A stretch of 64,000 nucleotides of DNA, taken from NCBI GenBank assembly GCA_032622095.1, contig CP136066.1, positions 198,080,816 through 198,144,815 on the forward strand, given 5' to 3'. The notes below the pieces were generated by a model, which saw only the letters and a program-made list of their open reading frames with translations, made no database searches and was not told the origin of the DNA. Shown here piece after piece: positions 45,893-58,625 of the stretch; position 1 is the first letter of the stretch; each line of letters starts with the position of its first letter. The position numbers and the translations under genes are program-made. The DNA is from Siphonodentalium dalli (lineage: Eukaryota > Mollusca > Scaphopoda > Gadilida > Siphonodentaliidae).

Positions 45893-46427
45893 CACAAGTT
45901 GGATGAGAATCACATAATTTATTTATATTGACCTGACATACTGAACAAACCTCAGATTAGGAATACATCTCTCAGTTTATCATATTACACAATTAGGAGA
46001 TACAGCCAATGAGACACCCATGTACAATGTATGAATTGTACTCTTTACCAGACACAAATATTATAAAGCACCAGCAATTTAATAGCCTGGTTTATGAACA
46101 CCTCCTGCAACTTTTTCCTCAATATTTAAAAAAAAAAAATAAAACTTTTTTAAATGTTATGTTCAAGCTGACTAAACGATGAATAATGTGGTCACACCGT
46201 CACACTGGTGAAGAAAATATTTAATGGCAGCATCTTGTTTCCTTCCACCTTCTTTTCCATTATCGATACCACAGTATTATGGGAAATACCTCAATTTATT
46301 TTAATAATAAAGTCAAACTTATTGATTATTCTTAAATCTTGTGAAATTCATGGACAAATCTGCTATTTGTCAATTATTGTGGAGGTGATGCATACAGTAT
46401 AATAAAAATAAAAAATAAAAATAAAAT
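45893..46427. other. No gene seen
   Basis: AT-rich, with an AAAATAAAAATAA run at 46403-46425. Fragment TGGTTTATGAACACCTCCTG is shared with the 4855 region. Confidence 0.4.
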
Positions 46428-46642
46428 TACATTAATGCTCTAAATAATCGACTCCTTAACCACAGCAGAATTATGGGTAAATTTTCAGGATTTAGTTGGA
46501 AATATGGCTTGTTTCCATTCATCGGAAAGCTCTCACAGAGCTCTCACGATGAATGGCAACAAGCCATATTTCCGATAAATCCTGAAAAGTTACCCATAAT
46601 TCTGATGTGGTTAACGAGTCGATTATTTAGAGCATTACTGTA
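46428..46642. mobile_element. Family G element, full copy 9
   Basis: TACATTAATGCTCTAAATAA to TTTAGAGCATTACTGTA; slightly asymmetric arms. Confidence 0.88.
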
Positions 46643-47654
46643 ATTTTATTTTAATTTTTTCCACTCTTGCATTGTAAACCAGGCTATATATTATTGTTGT
46701 GGCCTAACCTGGTTTATAAACATTTGGTTAGGAAAAAGTAGATACCAGAGGGAAAAAATAATGAACAAAATATTCATCACCTACCCAACAATAGACAAAA
46801 GGACAAACATTGGAAAATGACATGAATTTTGCAGGATTTCTTTGTTGTATTCAAATTAGAAGAATAAACTTCTGATAAAATAGTTTAAAGATCCACTTTA
46901 TTTTCGAATCACCAGATCATATTATATTCAACATATTCTATATTATATACCATTTGAAAGTAGAAGCTCCAAAATATTGTATTAACAACTTAACCGGTTG
47001 AATAAACTATGATCATATTATTTTGGCAAAGTACCGATGTGTGTTTTGTGCTTAATTTCGATCTGATCTGTACTGCCAGTTTTATTCTCAATGGAAGGGC
47101 AATAACTCTATTTCTTACATGTACATTATGATGCATTCTGGGGTAAATAACAGGGGAAGTCTTGGGGGTGAATCTGAGAAGCTCCATCACTTGGTGGACG
47201 CTCCTAGGCAACAACTCTTCTGTATTCTGGTGGAATATACAGGTATATATATTTCGTTCCTCTTCCAAATGGTATATAATATGGAATATGTTATGTATAA
47301 TGTGATCTGGGCATTCAAAAATAAAGTGGGCCTATAAATACTTGAAAAGAAACAGAAAGTGTAAGTAAATTTAATGCTCTGTCATCGATCAGCTGTCATT
47401 AATTATTTTCTTCACCATGTGCTTAAGAGATTAGAGAACATGAACAAAAAATAATGAAATTGTTTTTTTTTATGTATTGGAAAAGAATTGTAGCTATGAG
47501 TTCGGTAAACCAGGGAATTAAATACTTCTTGCCTTATCTGCTTCACAAACCAAAGAAAGACTTAGACACAAAAGAATCACAAACGATGAATAAATGTAAC
47601 ATGACCCAACATTGTTATATGATGTTCTGTCCACATTACTCCGACATATGACAT
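46643..47654. other. No gene seen; old repeat text
   Basis: CCTGGTTTATAAACATTTGG and GTAAACCAGGGAATTAAATA recall 4855-5640. Open frames of 65-92 codons have no recognisable motif, and none provides the missing PH-domain exon. Confidence 0.4.
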
Positions 47655-48415
47655 CCTATAAAGGGACCCAAGGCACATGCAATGAGTACATGTAACTCTG
47701 TGAAAACATCACCCCTAACAAGAACATGAAGAAAGTGATGAACTTTGTTCTTATTTCATTATTATTACAGGTAGTTCTCCAATAACTAAAAGGTCGCATG
47801 TTGAAATATGTAGTAAAAACTCCAGCAGTGATTTGTCAATAAACATCATTAATTATTTCACCTCATGCTGTTAGGACATATGTACTTGTGTAACTAACTC
47901 GTCTAGTCCAATAAAGTATTTGTTTTAATCATGCAGTAAGTTCAAATATTTTATTCTGAATATTTTCAAATGCTTTGACTTTTTACCAAGCCTCATTTGC
48001 AGAATGAGGTCCCCAGAGGGTGAATTTAGTGGGGTAGCATCACCAAATTCACCCTCTGGGAACCTCATTCTGCTGAGGCCGGGTGTAGCTATGCGGGGTA
48101 GCATCACTAAATTCACCCTCTGGGGACCTCATTCTGCAAATGACAGACACCCTATTTCAAGGCTTGCTTTTTACAGTGTTCGCAGTCAAGTTTTGATTAA
48201 ACCTTGGTATCTTATTGGACTAATTGGACTTTTATCTGTAATTCCACTGTCACAGTAATATTTACATAACAATAGTTTGGACATGGGGAAATCTCATTAT
48301 TGGAGAATTACATGTATTTATATGAAGATAAGAACAAAGTCAATCTAATTTTTTAATTGTTTCTTATTTTGTATAAACCCACTTCGAAGGCCTTTAGTCC
48401 CTTGAAGATGTATTC
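47655..48415. repeat. Repeat family I, copy 3, hosting a hAT-like element
   Basis: AAAGGGACCCAAGGCACATG to GGCCTTTAGTCCCTT. Ends are imperfect inverted repeats. Contains the family H insertion at 47987. Confidence 0.7.
47987..48166. mobile_element. hAT-like family H, copy 11, with exact 8-bp TSD
   Basis: CAAGCC at the left and CTATTTCAAGGCTTG at the right, flanked by CTTTTTAC on both sides (47979-47986, 48167-48174). The left end is shortened (CAAGCCTCATTTGCAG) and the spacer deleted. Confidence 0.88.
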
Positions 48416-49774
48416 AGGGTTCAGAACCAGTTATTTTACGAAATGTATGCTTTTTATTTACATTTTAGTTTATCACCCCCATTAGCCCCTAAACCCGGCC
48501 TCATATTTTTTAGTAAAAAACATGTGTATTATCGGCACGCTCAGTGAAGTAAGAGCTTAGTAATATGATATCGATGTCAATGCCGGAACTTTAATATTAC
48601 TGTATACACCCGTCAGTAAGCCCGGGGGGCTCGTGCACATTTTTGCTCAAAAAGTGGGTACTGGGCTTAGTCACGAGGACCCCCCTGTGCAAAAATTCAG
48701 TTAGCCTTCAGGTGCCAAACTACCATCATGTTTTATACCAATACCATATTTTTGTATTGAATAAAGATAATAATGTGTTTTATTTATATTATTAAGAAAA
48801 TACAATCACATGATAATAACCAAAAACAGTGATATACATATCTATACATTTCGAAACAATTTGAATGATTAAAAGGTTGTAAATTTTGGGATTAATTTGT
48901 AAAACAAATTAGGGTTGTATGATGAGTTCACAAGTTAATTTAGTTACACTAATGCCTATTAATCATGCTAATTCTTATAAAAACACAAAGGTGTGATACA
49001 GGTCACTCTTCTGCATTATCAAAGGATTCTACAAATACACCCAAATTATTACTCCACATCCAATTGGATTTACTCTGAAGGAGGTGTGAACAATAAGTGT
49101 CACAGAATGTTTATTGTTTAACCTCCAACAACTAAGATTAAAAAAGATGTGTATAATTCACAACAATATTAACACAAGTGTATACTATTATACATCTTTA
49201 TTATTTAAGAAAAACAACTGGAAAAAATAATAAAAGATGTGCTGGAGTATCTTCTCCTATTCTACAGGATAGAAAGACATGATTGTATTCACCTTCCAAA
49301 TGCTCAAAAATGGGGGTGGGCTTATCTACGAGGACCACCAATGGTGGTTGAACAATTTTGACAACATGAAAAGACACATTTAAAATGGAACTATATTTTT
49401 TCTTAAAGGTGTCTTTATATTTCCTCTTTGGTTGTGAAAAGGAAATCAAATAATTTTTTTTTTTTACCTCAGCCATTTCAAGATCGTGTTCTCCTTGCTA
49501 AAATTTTATTATGTGATAAAATGGATCTCAAATTCATCACAATTCTATACAAATTTTATTAACACTCGGTTAATAAATTTTGTATAGAATTGTGACTCAT
49601 TAGAGATCGAAATAAGATACTTGAAGAAATGAGTTCCAATGGAAAGACAATTAATACCTTGTTTTATATGGAATTTCTATCCATTTAATTTATTTCATAC
49701 AGTCTTTAATTATCATTTAGAGTTACAGCAATAATTATGGTGTTAATATTTTCAATTACAAAATAACATTGTTT
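48416..49774. other. No gene confirmed; foldback at 49537-49597
   Basis: CACAATTCTATACAAATTTT is mirrored by AAAATTTTGTATAGAATTGTG (49545-49594). GC-rich stretch at 48610-48700 has GGGGGG/CCCCCC text. A minus-strand frame at 49201-49476 (91 codons, lysine-rich start) is unassigned and could be a transposon remnant. Confidence 0.45.
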
Positions 49775-50590
49775 ATAGGCATTGCACATGTATGGTATGT
49801 CTATATATACTAGTATGTCAAATTTGTCTTTATGTTGTTGTAACTGGATGTGATGTGGTGCCATAAATAGATCCATAAACAGAACCACATGCAATGTCAC
49901 TGCTGGAGGCCTCCATTGCGCGAGAGTCGAAATTGGAATTTCCAAAGTTCTGCATCCACCCACCCCCTCCCCCACCTTTCAACCGACCTGAATTTGTTTT
50001 ACCTCAACATCTAATGGCCAATTACTCTCATTGTTTGATATGACTATGTGACTCTGAAAAGCTATCATTGGTGACAATGAAGCATGTTTTTTCTGTGGCA
50101 GAGGCAATAGTTAAAGTTCGGAGAATTTTCCTTGAAAATTACCTACATGTACATGTAGATCATCCCCCCTTCCCACACTTGAATTTCTTTGGGGCAAAAA
50201 ATAAAATAAAATGTTCAACCTCTCAAATGTATTAAAATCCATTGTTTTTGTTGTCCCTTAATGCTCAGATTCTACATCCAATGAAGACGATGATATGTTC
50301 AATTCAAGATTTTTTGCCAAATAGATCCAGAGAAATTCTTTGTTGAAAATCTGTTGCTATTTTTGGCTGGATTTATGCAAAACGTGAATCTCCCCTGTAA
50401 TAGGCAATACACATGTACGGTATGTCTATATATATGTCAAATTTGTTTTTATGTTGCGGTAACTGGATGTGGTCTGGTGCCATAAATAGATCCATAAACA
50501 GAACATAAACAGATTCCACATCTAATAGCCAGTTTATTTAATACTATTGTTTGTAATGACTTCAGTGCATGTGACTCAGAAAAACTATCA
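49775..50590. repeat. Diverged direct duplication, about 640 bp apart
   Basis: GTATGTCTATATATACTAG, GTCAAATTTGTCTTTATGTT and GGTGCCATAAATAGATCC at 49795-49880 recur at 50418-50500 with about 10% differences, followed in both by a CATCTAATGGCCA-like block. Confidence 0.75.
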
Positions 50591-51094
50591 TAAAAATCAC
50601 CATTCAAATAATATCTGCATTGAACTTGAACGTACATGTATTAATGAACGTCAATATAACAGGGACACAAGGAAGTTATACACTTTAATGAACGTCTATA
50701 TAAGAGGGACACAAGGAAGTTATACACTTTAAGTTCAAACAATCTCAAGAAAAGGCACTTAATACTTCTCACATTTTGTGTCATTTTGTAAAGTTGCACT
50801 TATGTTGACCCATGCCATACATGCAGTCTTTTGAACATCTCTGCATGAGCAAAGCACTTGTGTTTAGCTGTGATGTGATTGGCATTGTCACTTTGTTGAA
50901 TTTCTGGCGACTTACTAGTATAAGCAAGCAGGGAGGGGGAAGTTTAAGCAATATATAGATTCTGGTAGAAAGCAGTGCATAATATTTCAGGCAAACAATC
51001 AGTTCGTGAACTTCGTTCATATAATAGTACATGTTATGCAAATTAAAAGTCATGCAAACGATGGATGGGTTAACATCTCTAAGCTGGCCAAACA
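50591..51094. other. No gene seen
   Basis: GGGACACAAGGAAGTTATAC plus ACTTTAA is duplicated at 50662 and 50705 (43 bp apart). Nothing else recognised. Confidence 0.45.
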
Positions 51095-51173
51095 TTAACC
51101 CTTTACCCAACAAACCGGCCAAAACCGGCCAAATAAAGCTTTAACAGCCTAAAATATCTTGGGTCTGTCTCAA
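51095..51173 (+). mobile_element. TTAA element, family A, left end only (copy 9)
   Basis: TTAACCCTTTACCCAACAAA through GGTCTGTCTCAATAC, then switches to a family N repeat. Confidence 0.8.
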
Positions 51174-51221
51174 TACAAGACAGTCAATGACTGTGGGGTC
51201 GCTCACCAGACTGCAAAGACT

Positions 51222-51850
51222 GATAAGACTGGGACTCTGGAGACCACAACAGTCAGAACTTTTCATAATCACTTTAAAAGAAGTAGATATCTAAAGAGTT
51301 AAATCTAAAACAAAAAATTTGGAGTTATGTCCCTGGCCCCGCCCACATTTGACCCAGTGACCTGATTTGAACAAATCTGAACCCCAGTCACCCAAGGATC
51401 CTTCATACCAAAAATGAACCCATATAGCCTGATGGTATTTGAGAAGAAGTCACTTTAAGAATACTATGGAGGGAAAGAGTTATGGCCCTGGCTTCGCAAC
51501 TATTTCAAGTGAAATCATTTGAACAAATCTGAATGTGAGTCACCTAGGGAACATCCACACCAAATATGAAACCATTCGGTCTTATTGTTCTGAAGATGTT
51601 TAAAAGAATTACTATGGTGGGAAAGAGTTATGGCCCTGGCTTCGCAACTATTTGACCCAGTGACCGCATTTGAACAAATCTGAATGAGAATCACCTAGGG
51701 AACATCCACACCAAATATGAACCCATTTGGTCTTATGGTTCCAGAGGAGAAGATGTTCAAATAATTGTTGTCGGACGGATGGACGGACAGACGATGGACG
51801 GACGAGGAGTGACGACTATAGCTCCACCGGAGCACGTGTAGGGTGGCTGG
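51222..51850. repeat. Dispersed repeat, family N, tandem units
   Basis: Units of about 150 bp with GAGTTATGGCCCTGGCTTC, GACCCAGTGACC, GAACAAATCTGAATG and CATCCACACCAAATATGAA. Ends with a GGACGGAC tract and CTATAGCTCCACCGGAG. Also at 51930-52215 and 53930-54457. Confidence 0.75.
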
Positions 51851-51929
51851 TTGGTAATTAAATCTCTTATCTCCGCCCCTATTTGAACAAACGTGAATCC
51901 CCATCTATGAGATCCATTCATTTGGTAAT

Positions 51930-52215
51930 TTCAGACATTAGATTTTAAGAGTTGAACTGAACTGATTTTCCTAAAATGACCCCAAATCTGAAAAAATCTA
52001 AACCCCAGTCACCGAAGGACCATCCATACCAAACATAATCTAAATAGTCCAGATGGTTCTGGAGAAGAAATTGTTTTAAGAATTACTATGGAAGGAAAGA
52101 GTTATGGCCCTGACTTCTCACCTATTTGACCTGATGAACTCATTTGAACAAATCTGAATGTGAGTCACCTGGGGGACATCCACACCTAAATATATAAACC
52201 CATTTGGTCTTTAAT
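51930..52215. repeat. Family N repeat, second block
   Basis: AACCCCAGTCACC, CATCCATACCAAACATAA, GAGTTATGGCCCTGACTTC. Confidence 0.65.
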
Positions 52216-52228
52216 ATGTATCTGGAGG

Positions 52229-52632
52229 GCTGACATTTGCAGAATGAGGTCCCCAAAGGGTGACTTTAATGACACAATCCTGCAATGCGGGCTAGCATCA
52301 CCAAATTCACCCTCTGGGGACCTCATTCTGTGTAGGCCTCAACTGCTATGGGAGACATAGCATTAGATTGAAGTTCTCCAGTTAAAGTTGGTGATGTGCA
52401 CCCATTGGGCACCTCAATTATGCATTTTATATTCACAAATTAGGGGATATAGAAACTAAACAGAAGGGCTAAAGTAAGTAAAAATGTCAATTTAAGTGCC
52501 TATATACTTCCCAGAAGATGAGGCCTAAGCAGAATGAGGACCCTGGCTAGTGTATTTGGTGATGCTAGACTGCTGTGCAGGGTAGCATACCTAAATTCAC
52601 CCTCTGGGGACCTCATTCTGCAAATGCCAGAT
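52229..52632. mobile_element. hAT-like family H, copy 12
   Basis: GACATTTGCAGAATGAGG to CATTCTGCAAATGCCAG, both hairpins diverged. Followed by a run of 13 or more C near 52661. Confidence 0.75.
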
Positions 52633-52749
52633 AGAAGACAAATTTAATCCAATATATACCCCCCCCCCCCCCATTTTTCTTTGAATATTAGTCGTATGAT
52701 TTCATCTGGATAATTGGTGATTAAAACAATAATATGAAATGGCCAAACC

Positions 52750-53299
52750 TGAATTTAGTATGTCTGACATTTGCAGAATTAGGTCCCAAAAATGTGGATT
52801 TAATGACAATATTCTGTAAGGCAGGCTAGCATCACCAAATTCATCCTCAATCTGATTAGGCCTCAATGGCCAATAAAACCAAGGAACAGATTGAAGTCCT
52901 ACAGTTGAAGTTGGTGATACACACCCATTGAGCACCTCAATTATGCATTTTATCTTCTGCAAATTAGGGGGACATTGAAACTGAACAGGTGGAAAAAAGT
53001 TACTAAATCAATGAAGTCCTACAGTTGAAGTTGGTGATACACACCCGTTGAGCACCTCAATTATGCATTTTATCTTCTGCAAATTAGGGGGACATTGAAA
53101 CTGAACAGGTGGAAAAAGTGACTAAATCAAACTGTCAATTTGATACTTAGGATACTTCCCAGAAGATGAGGACTAAGCAGAATTAGGTCCCTGGCGGGTG
53201 TATTTGGTGATGCTAGCATGCTGTATGGGGTAGCAACACTAAATTCACCATCTGGGGACCTCACTATGTAAATGTCAGACACACTATTTCCAGACTTGA
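52750..53299. mobile_element. hAT-like family H, copy 13, with internal 120-bp duplication
   Basis: CTGAATTTAGTATGTCTGAC to CAGACACACTATTTCCAG. The spacer block AATGAAGTCCTACAGTTGAA-like to GAACAGGTGGAAAAA occurs at about 52891-53010 and 53011-53129. Confidence 0.8.
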
Positions 53300-53619
53300 A
53301 GAAATCAAAGCCATTCACAGTATCATTGAATGTCAGTCATCACCTAACATTGAATGGAAGCACCAGTTTGTTGTTAAATTGCTACAGATATGTTTAGATT
53401 AGAATAATACATGTCATCTGGCCAGTTTATATAATTAATTACCTGTACCTTTACAGATATATATGTCTTGTAATGACAGATGGTAAACTGGTCTGAAGCA
53501 AGCAGTATTCAGCAAGAGGATCGGGTGACCACACTATGATAAATTGGCTTTTTCAATAATACAGGCTTGAGTGTCCTCTTAAAAATTAATAGTGCATAGC
53601 AAAGGGGTGTGAATTATAA

Positions 53620-53765
53620 AGGTCCATAACTCTGTTAAAATATATCGGATCAAACCCATATTTTAACTTGATCTGTATATAAGTGTCAAAAATTCATACA
53701 CCAAATTTGGTGTTGATCAGATGAAAAATGTTTGAGTAATCCTGTCTTGGATGAATTCTATATCA
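53620..53765. repeat. Family L fragment
   Basis: GGTCCATAACTCTGTTAAAA, TCAAACCCATATTTTAAC, ACACCAAATTTGGTG. Confidence 0.55.
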
Positions 53766-53929
53766 AAACAAGAGTGGAAGGGGTTAAATAAACAATACCA
53801 AAATCCATACAGATGAAGCACATGCTAAGAAAAATCTAGGTAAGAAATATGAGGCTGTGATGTGTCCTAAACAAAAATTAAAGGTAAAAATGCAAAAATT
53901 AAATTTTTTGTTTTTAAAGTTATGTCCCT

Positions 53930-54457
53930 GGCTCTGCCCCTATTTGACCCAGTGACCCCATTTGAACAAATCTGAACCCCAGTCACCCAAGGTATCTCTG
54001 TACCAAATATAAGCTAAATCGGCCAAATATTTTTTTAGAAGAAGTCATTGTAAGAATCACTATGAGTTATGGCCCTGGTTTCTCAACTAATTGACCAGGT
54101 GACCTCATTTGAACAAATCTAAACACCAGTCACCCAAGGACTCTCCATACCAAATATTAGCTAAATTGGCCCAATGGTTATGGACAAGAAGTTGTTGTAA
54201 GAATTACTATGGAGGAATAGAGTTATGGCCCTTGTTTCGCAACTATTTGACCCAGTGACCTCATTTGAACAAATCTGAATGAGAGTCACCTAGGGAACAT
54301 ACACACCAAATATGAACCAATTCGGTATGATGGTTTAAGAGGAGAAGATGTTTTTTAAAAAGTTGACGGACAGACGGACAGACGGACAGACGGACGGACG
54401 ACGGACGAGGAGTGATGACTATAGCTCCACCGGAGACTTTGTCTCAGGTGAGCTAAA
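53930..54457. repeat. Family N repeat with GACGGACG tail
   Basis: Three units, then GACGGACAGACGGAC and CTATAGCTCCACCGGAGAC ... GTCTCAGGTGAGCT, a small inverted terminal. Joins directly to a truncated family A element. Confidence 0.75.
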
Positions 54458-54775
54458 AACCATACAAATATGGATATCATTGGAATCGGCTCCTTGACCA
54501 CATTGTGATAGTTACAGTTATGCCCTGTGCCAATGCATTCTCTTATATATGCGAGTCGACCATAGGTCGCCTCGCATATATAAGAGAATGCATTGGCCTA
54601 AAAAAAATATTTTTTTAACACTTTTTACCATTTTTTCTTACATTCTTTCACAATTTTATAATTTTTAATGTGTTAAGCCAATGCATTCTCTTATATATGC
54701 GAGGCGACCTATGGTCGACTCGCATATATAAGAGAATGCATTGGCACAGGGCCCTTCTGTTGGGTAAAGGGTTAA
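54458..54775 (+). mobile_element. TTAA element, family A, copy 6, left end missing
   Basis: AACCATACAAATATGG onward, two intact hairpins, TGTTGGGTAAAGGGTTAA. Confidence 0.88.
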
Positions 54776-54880
54776 TACCTGCTCAATTAGTGATACATGG
54801 ACATGGTCATCAACTATTTTATTCATTTAAGCATGCAAATCTAAAAGGAGCTTATTATTGGTAGTATTGTGGAATACACT

Positions 54881-55279
54881 TTAACCCTTTACCCAACAGA
54901 AGGGCCCTTTGCCAATGCATTCTCTTATATATGCGAGTCGACCATAGGTCGCCTCGCATATATAAGAGAATGCATTGGCTTATATCATTAAAAATTCTAA
55001 AATTGTTAAAGAATGTAAGAAAAAATAGTAAAAAGTGTTAAAAAAATATTTCTTTAGGCCAATGCATTCTCTTATATATGCGAGGCGACCTATGGTCGAC
55101 TCGCATATATAAGAGAATGCATTGGCACAGGGCATAACTGTAACTATCACAATGTGGTCAAGGAGCCGGATCCAATGATATCCATATTTGTATGGTTCTA
55201 TTGAGACAGACCGAAGATATTTTAGGCTGTTGAAGCTTTATTTGGCCGGTTTTGGCCGGTTTGTTGGGTAAAGGGTTAA
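54881..55279 (-). mobile_element. TTAA element, family A, copy 7 (inverted to copy 6)
   Basis: Complete with TTAA at 54881-54884 and 55276-55279. With copy 6, 105 bp away, forms a second large inverted pair like 1724-2640. Confidence 0.9.
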
Positions 55280-55690
55280 ATGAGTTGCTAGCAGACATCA
55301 CCGACCAAAAAAAAATTGCTGAAGAGCCAGTTAAAATGTTGTTCAAGTTCTGTAGGGCAAGGCCCAAAATATTGGGTTACCTGTTTTTTCCTGCATGACC
55401 AAACAATATGTTAGCACTTTGATGACAGAGTATGTCACATATGATGTCATATCCATGCATGATGGGTGAATATATTTTTGCCAATAAACCTGAATAAACT
55501 GAGTAATATTGTAACATTAGCCTATTGTAAGAAAAATATCATACAAACAACATTATTAAAAGCACGAATCAATAATATATATGAAAAGTTCCCATTTAGG
55601 CTGATTTAGGAGACAATTTTTCAAAGTTATTGCACAATAACATAACATTACCCCAGAACTATCGTAAACAACATAAATGTCATTCCACCC
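55280..55690. other. No gene seen
   Basis: AT-rich; nothing recognised. Confidence 0.4.
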
Positions 55691-55925
55691 ACAGCCCTAA
55701 ATAATCGACTCCTTAATCACAGCAGAATTATGGGTAATTTTTCAGGATTTAGTCGGAAATATGGCTTGTTGCCATTCATCGGAAAGCTCTCAGTGAGAGC
55801 ATCGGAAAAGCTCTCAGTGAGAGCTTTCCGATGAATGCCAACAAGCCATATTTCCGACTAAATCCTGAAAAATTACCCATAATACTGCTGTGATTAAGGA
55901 GTCGATTATTTAGGGCATTACTGTA
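55691..55925. mobile_element. Family G element, copy 10, enlarged fold centre
   Basis: Left terminus truncated (starts CAGCCCTAAATAATCG), right end GGGCATTACTGTA. The centre is duplicated: AAGCTCTCAGTGAGAGC occurs twice. Confidence 0.85.
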
Positions 55926-56101
55926 CGTTTGCCAACATAAATGTTGTTCTGCCTGACAAAGGGTTAACCAAAAACAAACCAGGTAACTGTGTGTAGGCTA
56001 AGGTAAATCTCAAAATGTTATGCACTGAGAAAGCACCAATTCCCCATTGTAACAAAAGCAAGCTTCACAGCACCATGGGGGATTTATGTGTTACCTTTAA
56101 T

Positions 56102-56355
56102 CAAGCCTTGAAATAGGGTGTCTGTCATTTGCAGAATGAGGTCCCCAGAGGGTGAATTTAGTGATGCTACCCCGTATAGCGGGCTAGCATCACCAAATTC
56201 ACCTTCTGGGAACCTCATTATGCTGAGGTGTAAGCAGAATGAGGTCCCCAGAGGGTGAATTTGGTGATGCTAGCCCGCTATGCGGGGTAGCATCACTAAA
56301 TTCACCCTCTGGGGACCTCATTCTGCAAATGACAGACACACTATTTCAAGGCTTG
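56102..56355. mobile_element. hAT-like family H, copy 14, compact, exact 8-bp TSD
   Basis: CAAGCCTTGAAATAGGGTG to CACTATTTCAAGGCTTG, flanked by CCTTTAAT (56094-56101 and 56356-56363). Two hairpins lie back to back without the spacer. Confidence 0.9.
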
Positions 56356-56363
56356 CCTTTAAT

Positions 56364-57059
56364 GAATGAGTTTGTTATAGATTAACAGTTTACAGGTATA
56401 AACAAACCATTGAAATACTAGCAATTCTAACAATTCATTTAACATCTTGCTAAAACAGAAAAGAAGGTACACATGCCCAAGGAGTTAGATTGTACCTGAT
56501 ATCAGGCCAATTGCTTAATTAAACAGTGTGTGACATTAGCGTTTTATCCCCAAAATGTCACAATCGGTCGCAGTCAGTTTGTCACAATATAAACGGTTTG
56601 AATGTGGTTACCAACCATGACACATCTTAATTGAAAATTAATTGAGGAAAATCCACTAAATAATTCACTTTGCCTGGAGGTAAGCCTGCAGGACCCGAGT
56701 AATTATTTGACAAATTATACTATGAATATAGCTGTATGTGTGACAAAAAACATATGCTTGATACTAAACGTAAAACATATAAGTTTATAGTCTGTAATAC
56801 TGATCGTATAATGTATATCTGTTAACAGGGCTAACTCGGAGAAATTTCTAGCAGTGATATTGCTGGATTGCTCAAGGCTACCAGAAGCAGTTCATGCATG
56901 GCATCATGATGACATGGGGGTTTGGGGGAGGGGGAGTGACTTATCTGGGAATGTGGGGACATGGGGAGTTTGGGAATGTGAGGACATGGGGAGTTTGCAG
57001 GAATGCCTCACCATCCCCTTTCCCGACCTTTGGGCAAACAGGCCAAAGAATGTCTTCAC
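56364..57059. other. No gene seen; G-rich patch
   Basis: The plus strand at 56918-57000 has GGGGGTTTGGGGGAGGGGGA and two GGACATGGGGAGTTTG copies. Open frames here are by-products. Confidence 0.45.
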
Positions 57060-57560
57060 ATGGTTTTGAACATCCATACCAAATTCCATTGAGATCTGAG
57101 CATTACTGTTCAAGTTATGGCCTGAACAGACATCGGATGGACCAAAAAGCCAATATTTCCAGATAAACAAAGATGAATAACTTTAGAATAGAAAACACAA
57201 ACAAAACGATTGAACCCTCTATTGAATGTCCTCATAGGCTCATACATGTAGTAGTGAACATCCATACCAAATTTCATTGAGATCCGAGCACAAATGTTGA
57301 AGTTATGACATGAACAAATATCAGACGGATCAAAAAGTCAACATTACCAGATAAACAAAGATGAATATTTTGGAATGGAAAATCCGAACAAAACAATGGA
57401 ACCCTCTATTAAATGTCCTCATAGTAGTAAACATCCATACCAAATATCATTGAGATCCAAGCACTACTGTTCAAGTTATGACATGAACAGACATCGGACT
57501 GACAGACATACATGTACATACGGATGGACACATGGCAAGTACATGTATACCTTTATTTCA
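57060..57560. repeat. Family P repeat, second locus
   Basis: Three units as at 31155-32174 (AACATCCATACCAAAT, CATTGAGATC, CCAGATAAACAAAGATGAAT), ending in ACATACGGATGGACAC and AAAAGGGGGTAT. Confidence 0.75.
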
Positions 57561-57596
57561 AAAAGGGGGTATAATAATAGCAATGCCGGTATCTAT

Positions 57597-57976
57597 TTAA
57601 AGACATATTATGGACTTACTTTAGTAAATAAAACCGATAAGTTAATATACAAGCAATATCTCAACTGGAAAAATGTAGCAATCATAGAAGATTATCAAAA
57701 ATTATAACCAAATCGACAATACCCTTTCCGAGAACACAATGTTTGAATTACACACAAAAGTAAATATTTACTACTTTATTCGGGACGCATTATTGGGCAT
57801 CAACATCACGGCAACGATTCCACTAACAATAATCACATGCATGTAATTCGTTTATAACAATGATGCTGTTTTTCTGTCAACTTTGAAATCAACAGTAAGA
57901 AAAAATAAGTTATTTTGGTATGATTCTGTGTTATTCTGTTCCGAGCACCTCAGCGGAGTGTTTCATATCACTTTAA
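57597..57976 (-). mobile_element. TTAA-bordered family F, copy 4
   Basis: TTAAAGACATATTATGGAC to GTTTCATATCACTTTAA, TTAA at both ends; interior diverged from copy 3. Confidence 0.8.
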
Positions 57977-58182
57977 TTTGATACCAGATTATAATAACCA
58001 GTAGCAATACCAGTATCTGTTTAGTTTGATACCAGATTTCATTGACAGTTATCAGCATTCAGCAATTATTGATAGATACATGTACATGTACTCTAATTAT
58101 AGCAGAATAAATTTCATATCATATACATGTACCGGTACAAGATGTTTTCATGTTCAAATATTAATCTCCAACCTATCCTATC

Positions 58183-58625
58183 CAAGCCTGGATATAGTGT
58201 GTCTGTCATTTGAAGAATGAGGTCCCCAGATGGTGAATTTAGTGACGCTACCACGCACAGCGAGCTACATCATAAATTCACCCTCTGGGGACCTCATTCT
58301 GCTTAGGCCTCATCTTCTGGGAAGTATCTATAGTCTAAAATTAACATAGTTTTTAGTTAGTTTTTCCCTTCTGTTCAGTTTCTATATCCCCTAATTTTCA
58401 GAAGATAAAATGCATAATAGAGGTGACAAATGAGTGAGCATCACCAAATTCAACTGGGGAACTTCAAACTGATCCTAGATCTCCCATAGCCATTTAAGCC
58501 TCAGCAGAATGAGGTTCCCAGAGGGTGAATTTGGTGATGCTAGCCCACCGTGCAGGATAACATCACTAAATTCACCCTCTGGAGACCTCATTCTGCAAAT
58601 GACAGACACAATATTTCAACGCATG
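58183..58625. mobile_element. hAT-like family H, full-length copy 15
   Basis: CAAGCCTGGATATAGTGTG to CACAATATTTCAACGCATG; both hairpins and the full spacer. Confidence 0.82.

Noticed and set aside
49466-49506. Possible 30-nt exon ending AAATGGCTGAG before GTAAAA, as a candidate upstream PLEKHD1 exon
   Set aside because: Its phase and content do not match the expected PH-domain start (a phase-2 end after a basic residue), and GTAAAA is a weak donor next to a T run.
52661-52673. Run of C residues as a possible functional element
   Set aside because: Simple homopolymer next to a decayed transposon; no further signal.
56854-57170. Overlapping open frames on both strands near a G-rich patch
   Set aside because: They overlap the family P repeat and a short GGACATGGGGAG duplication; no coding evidence.
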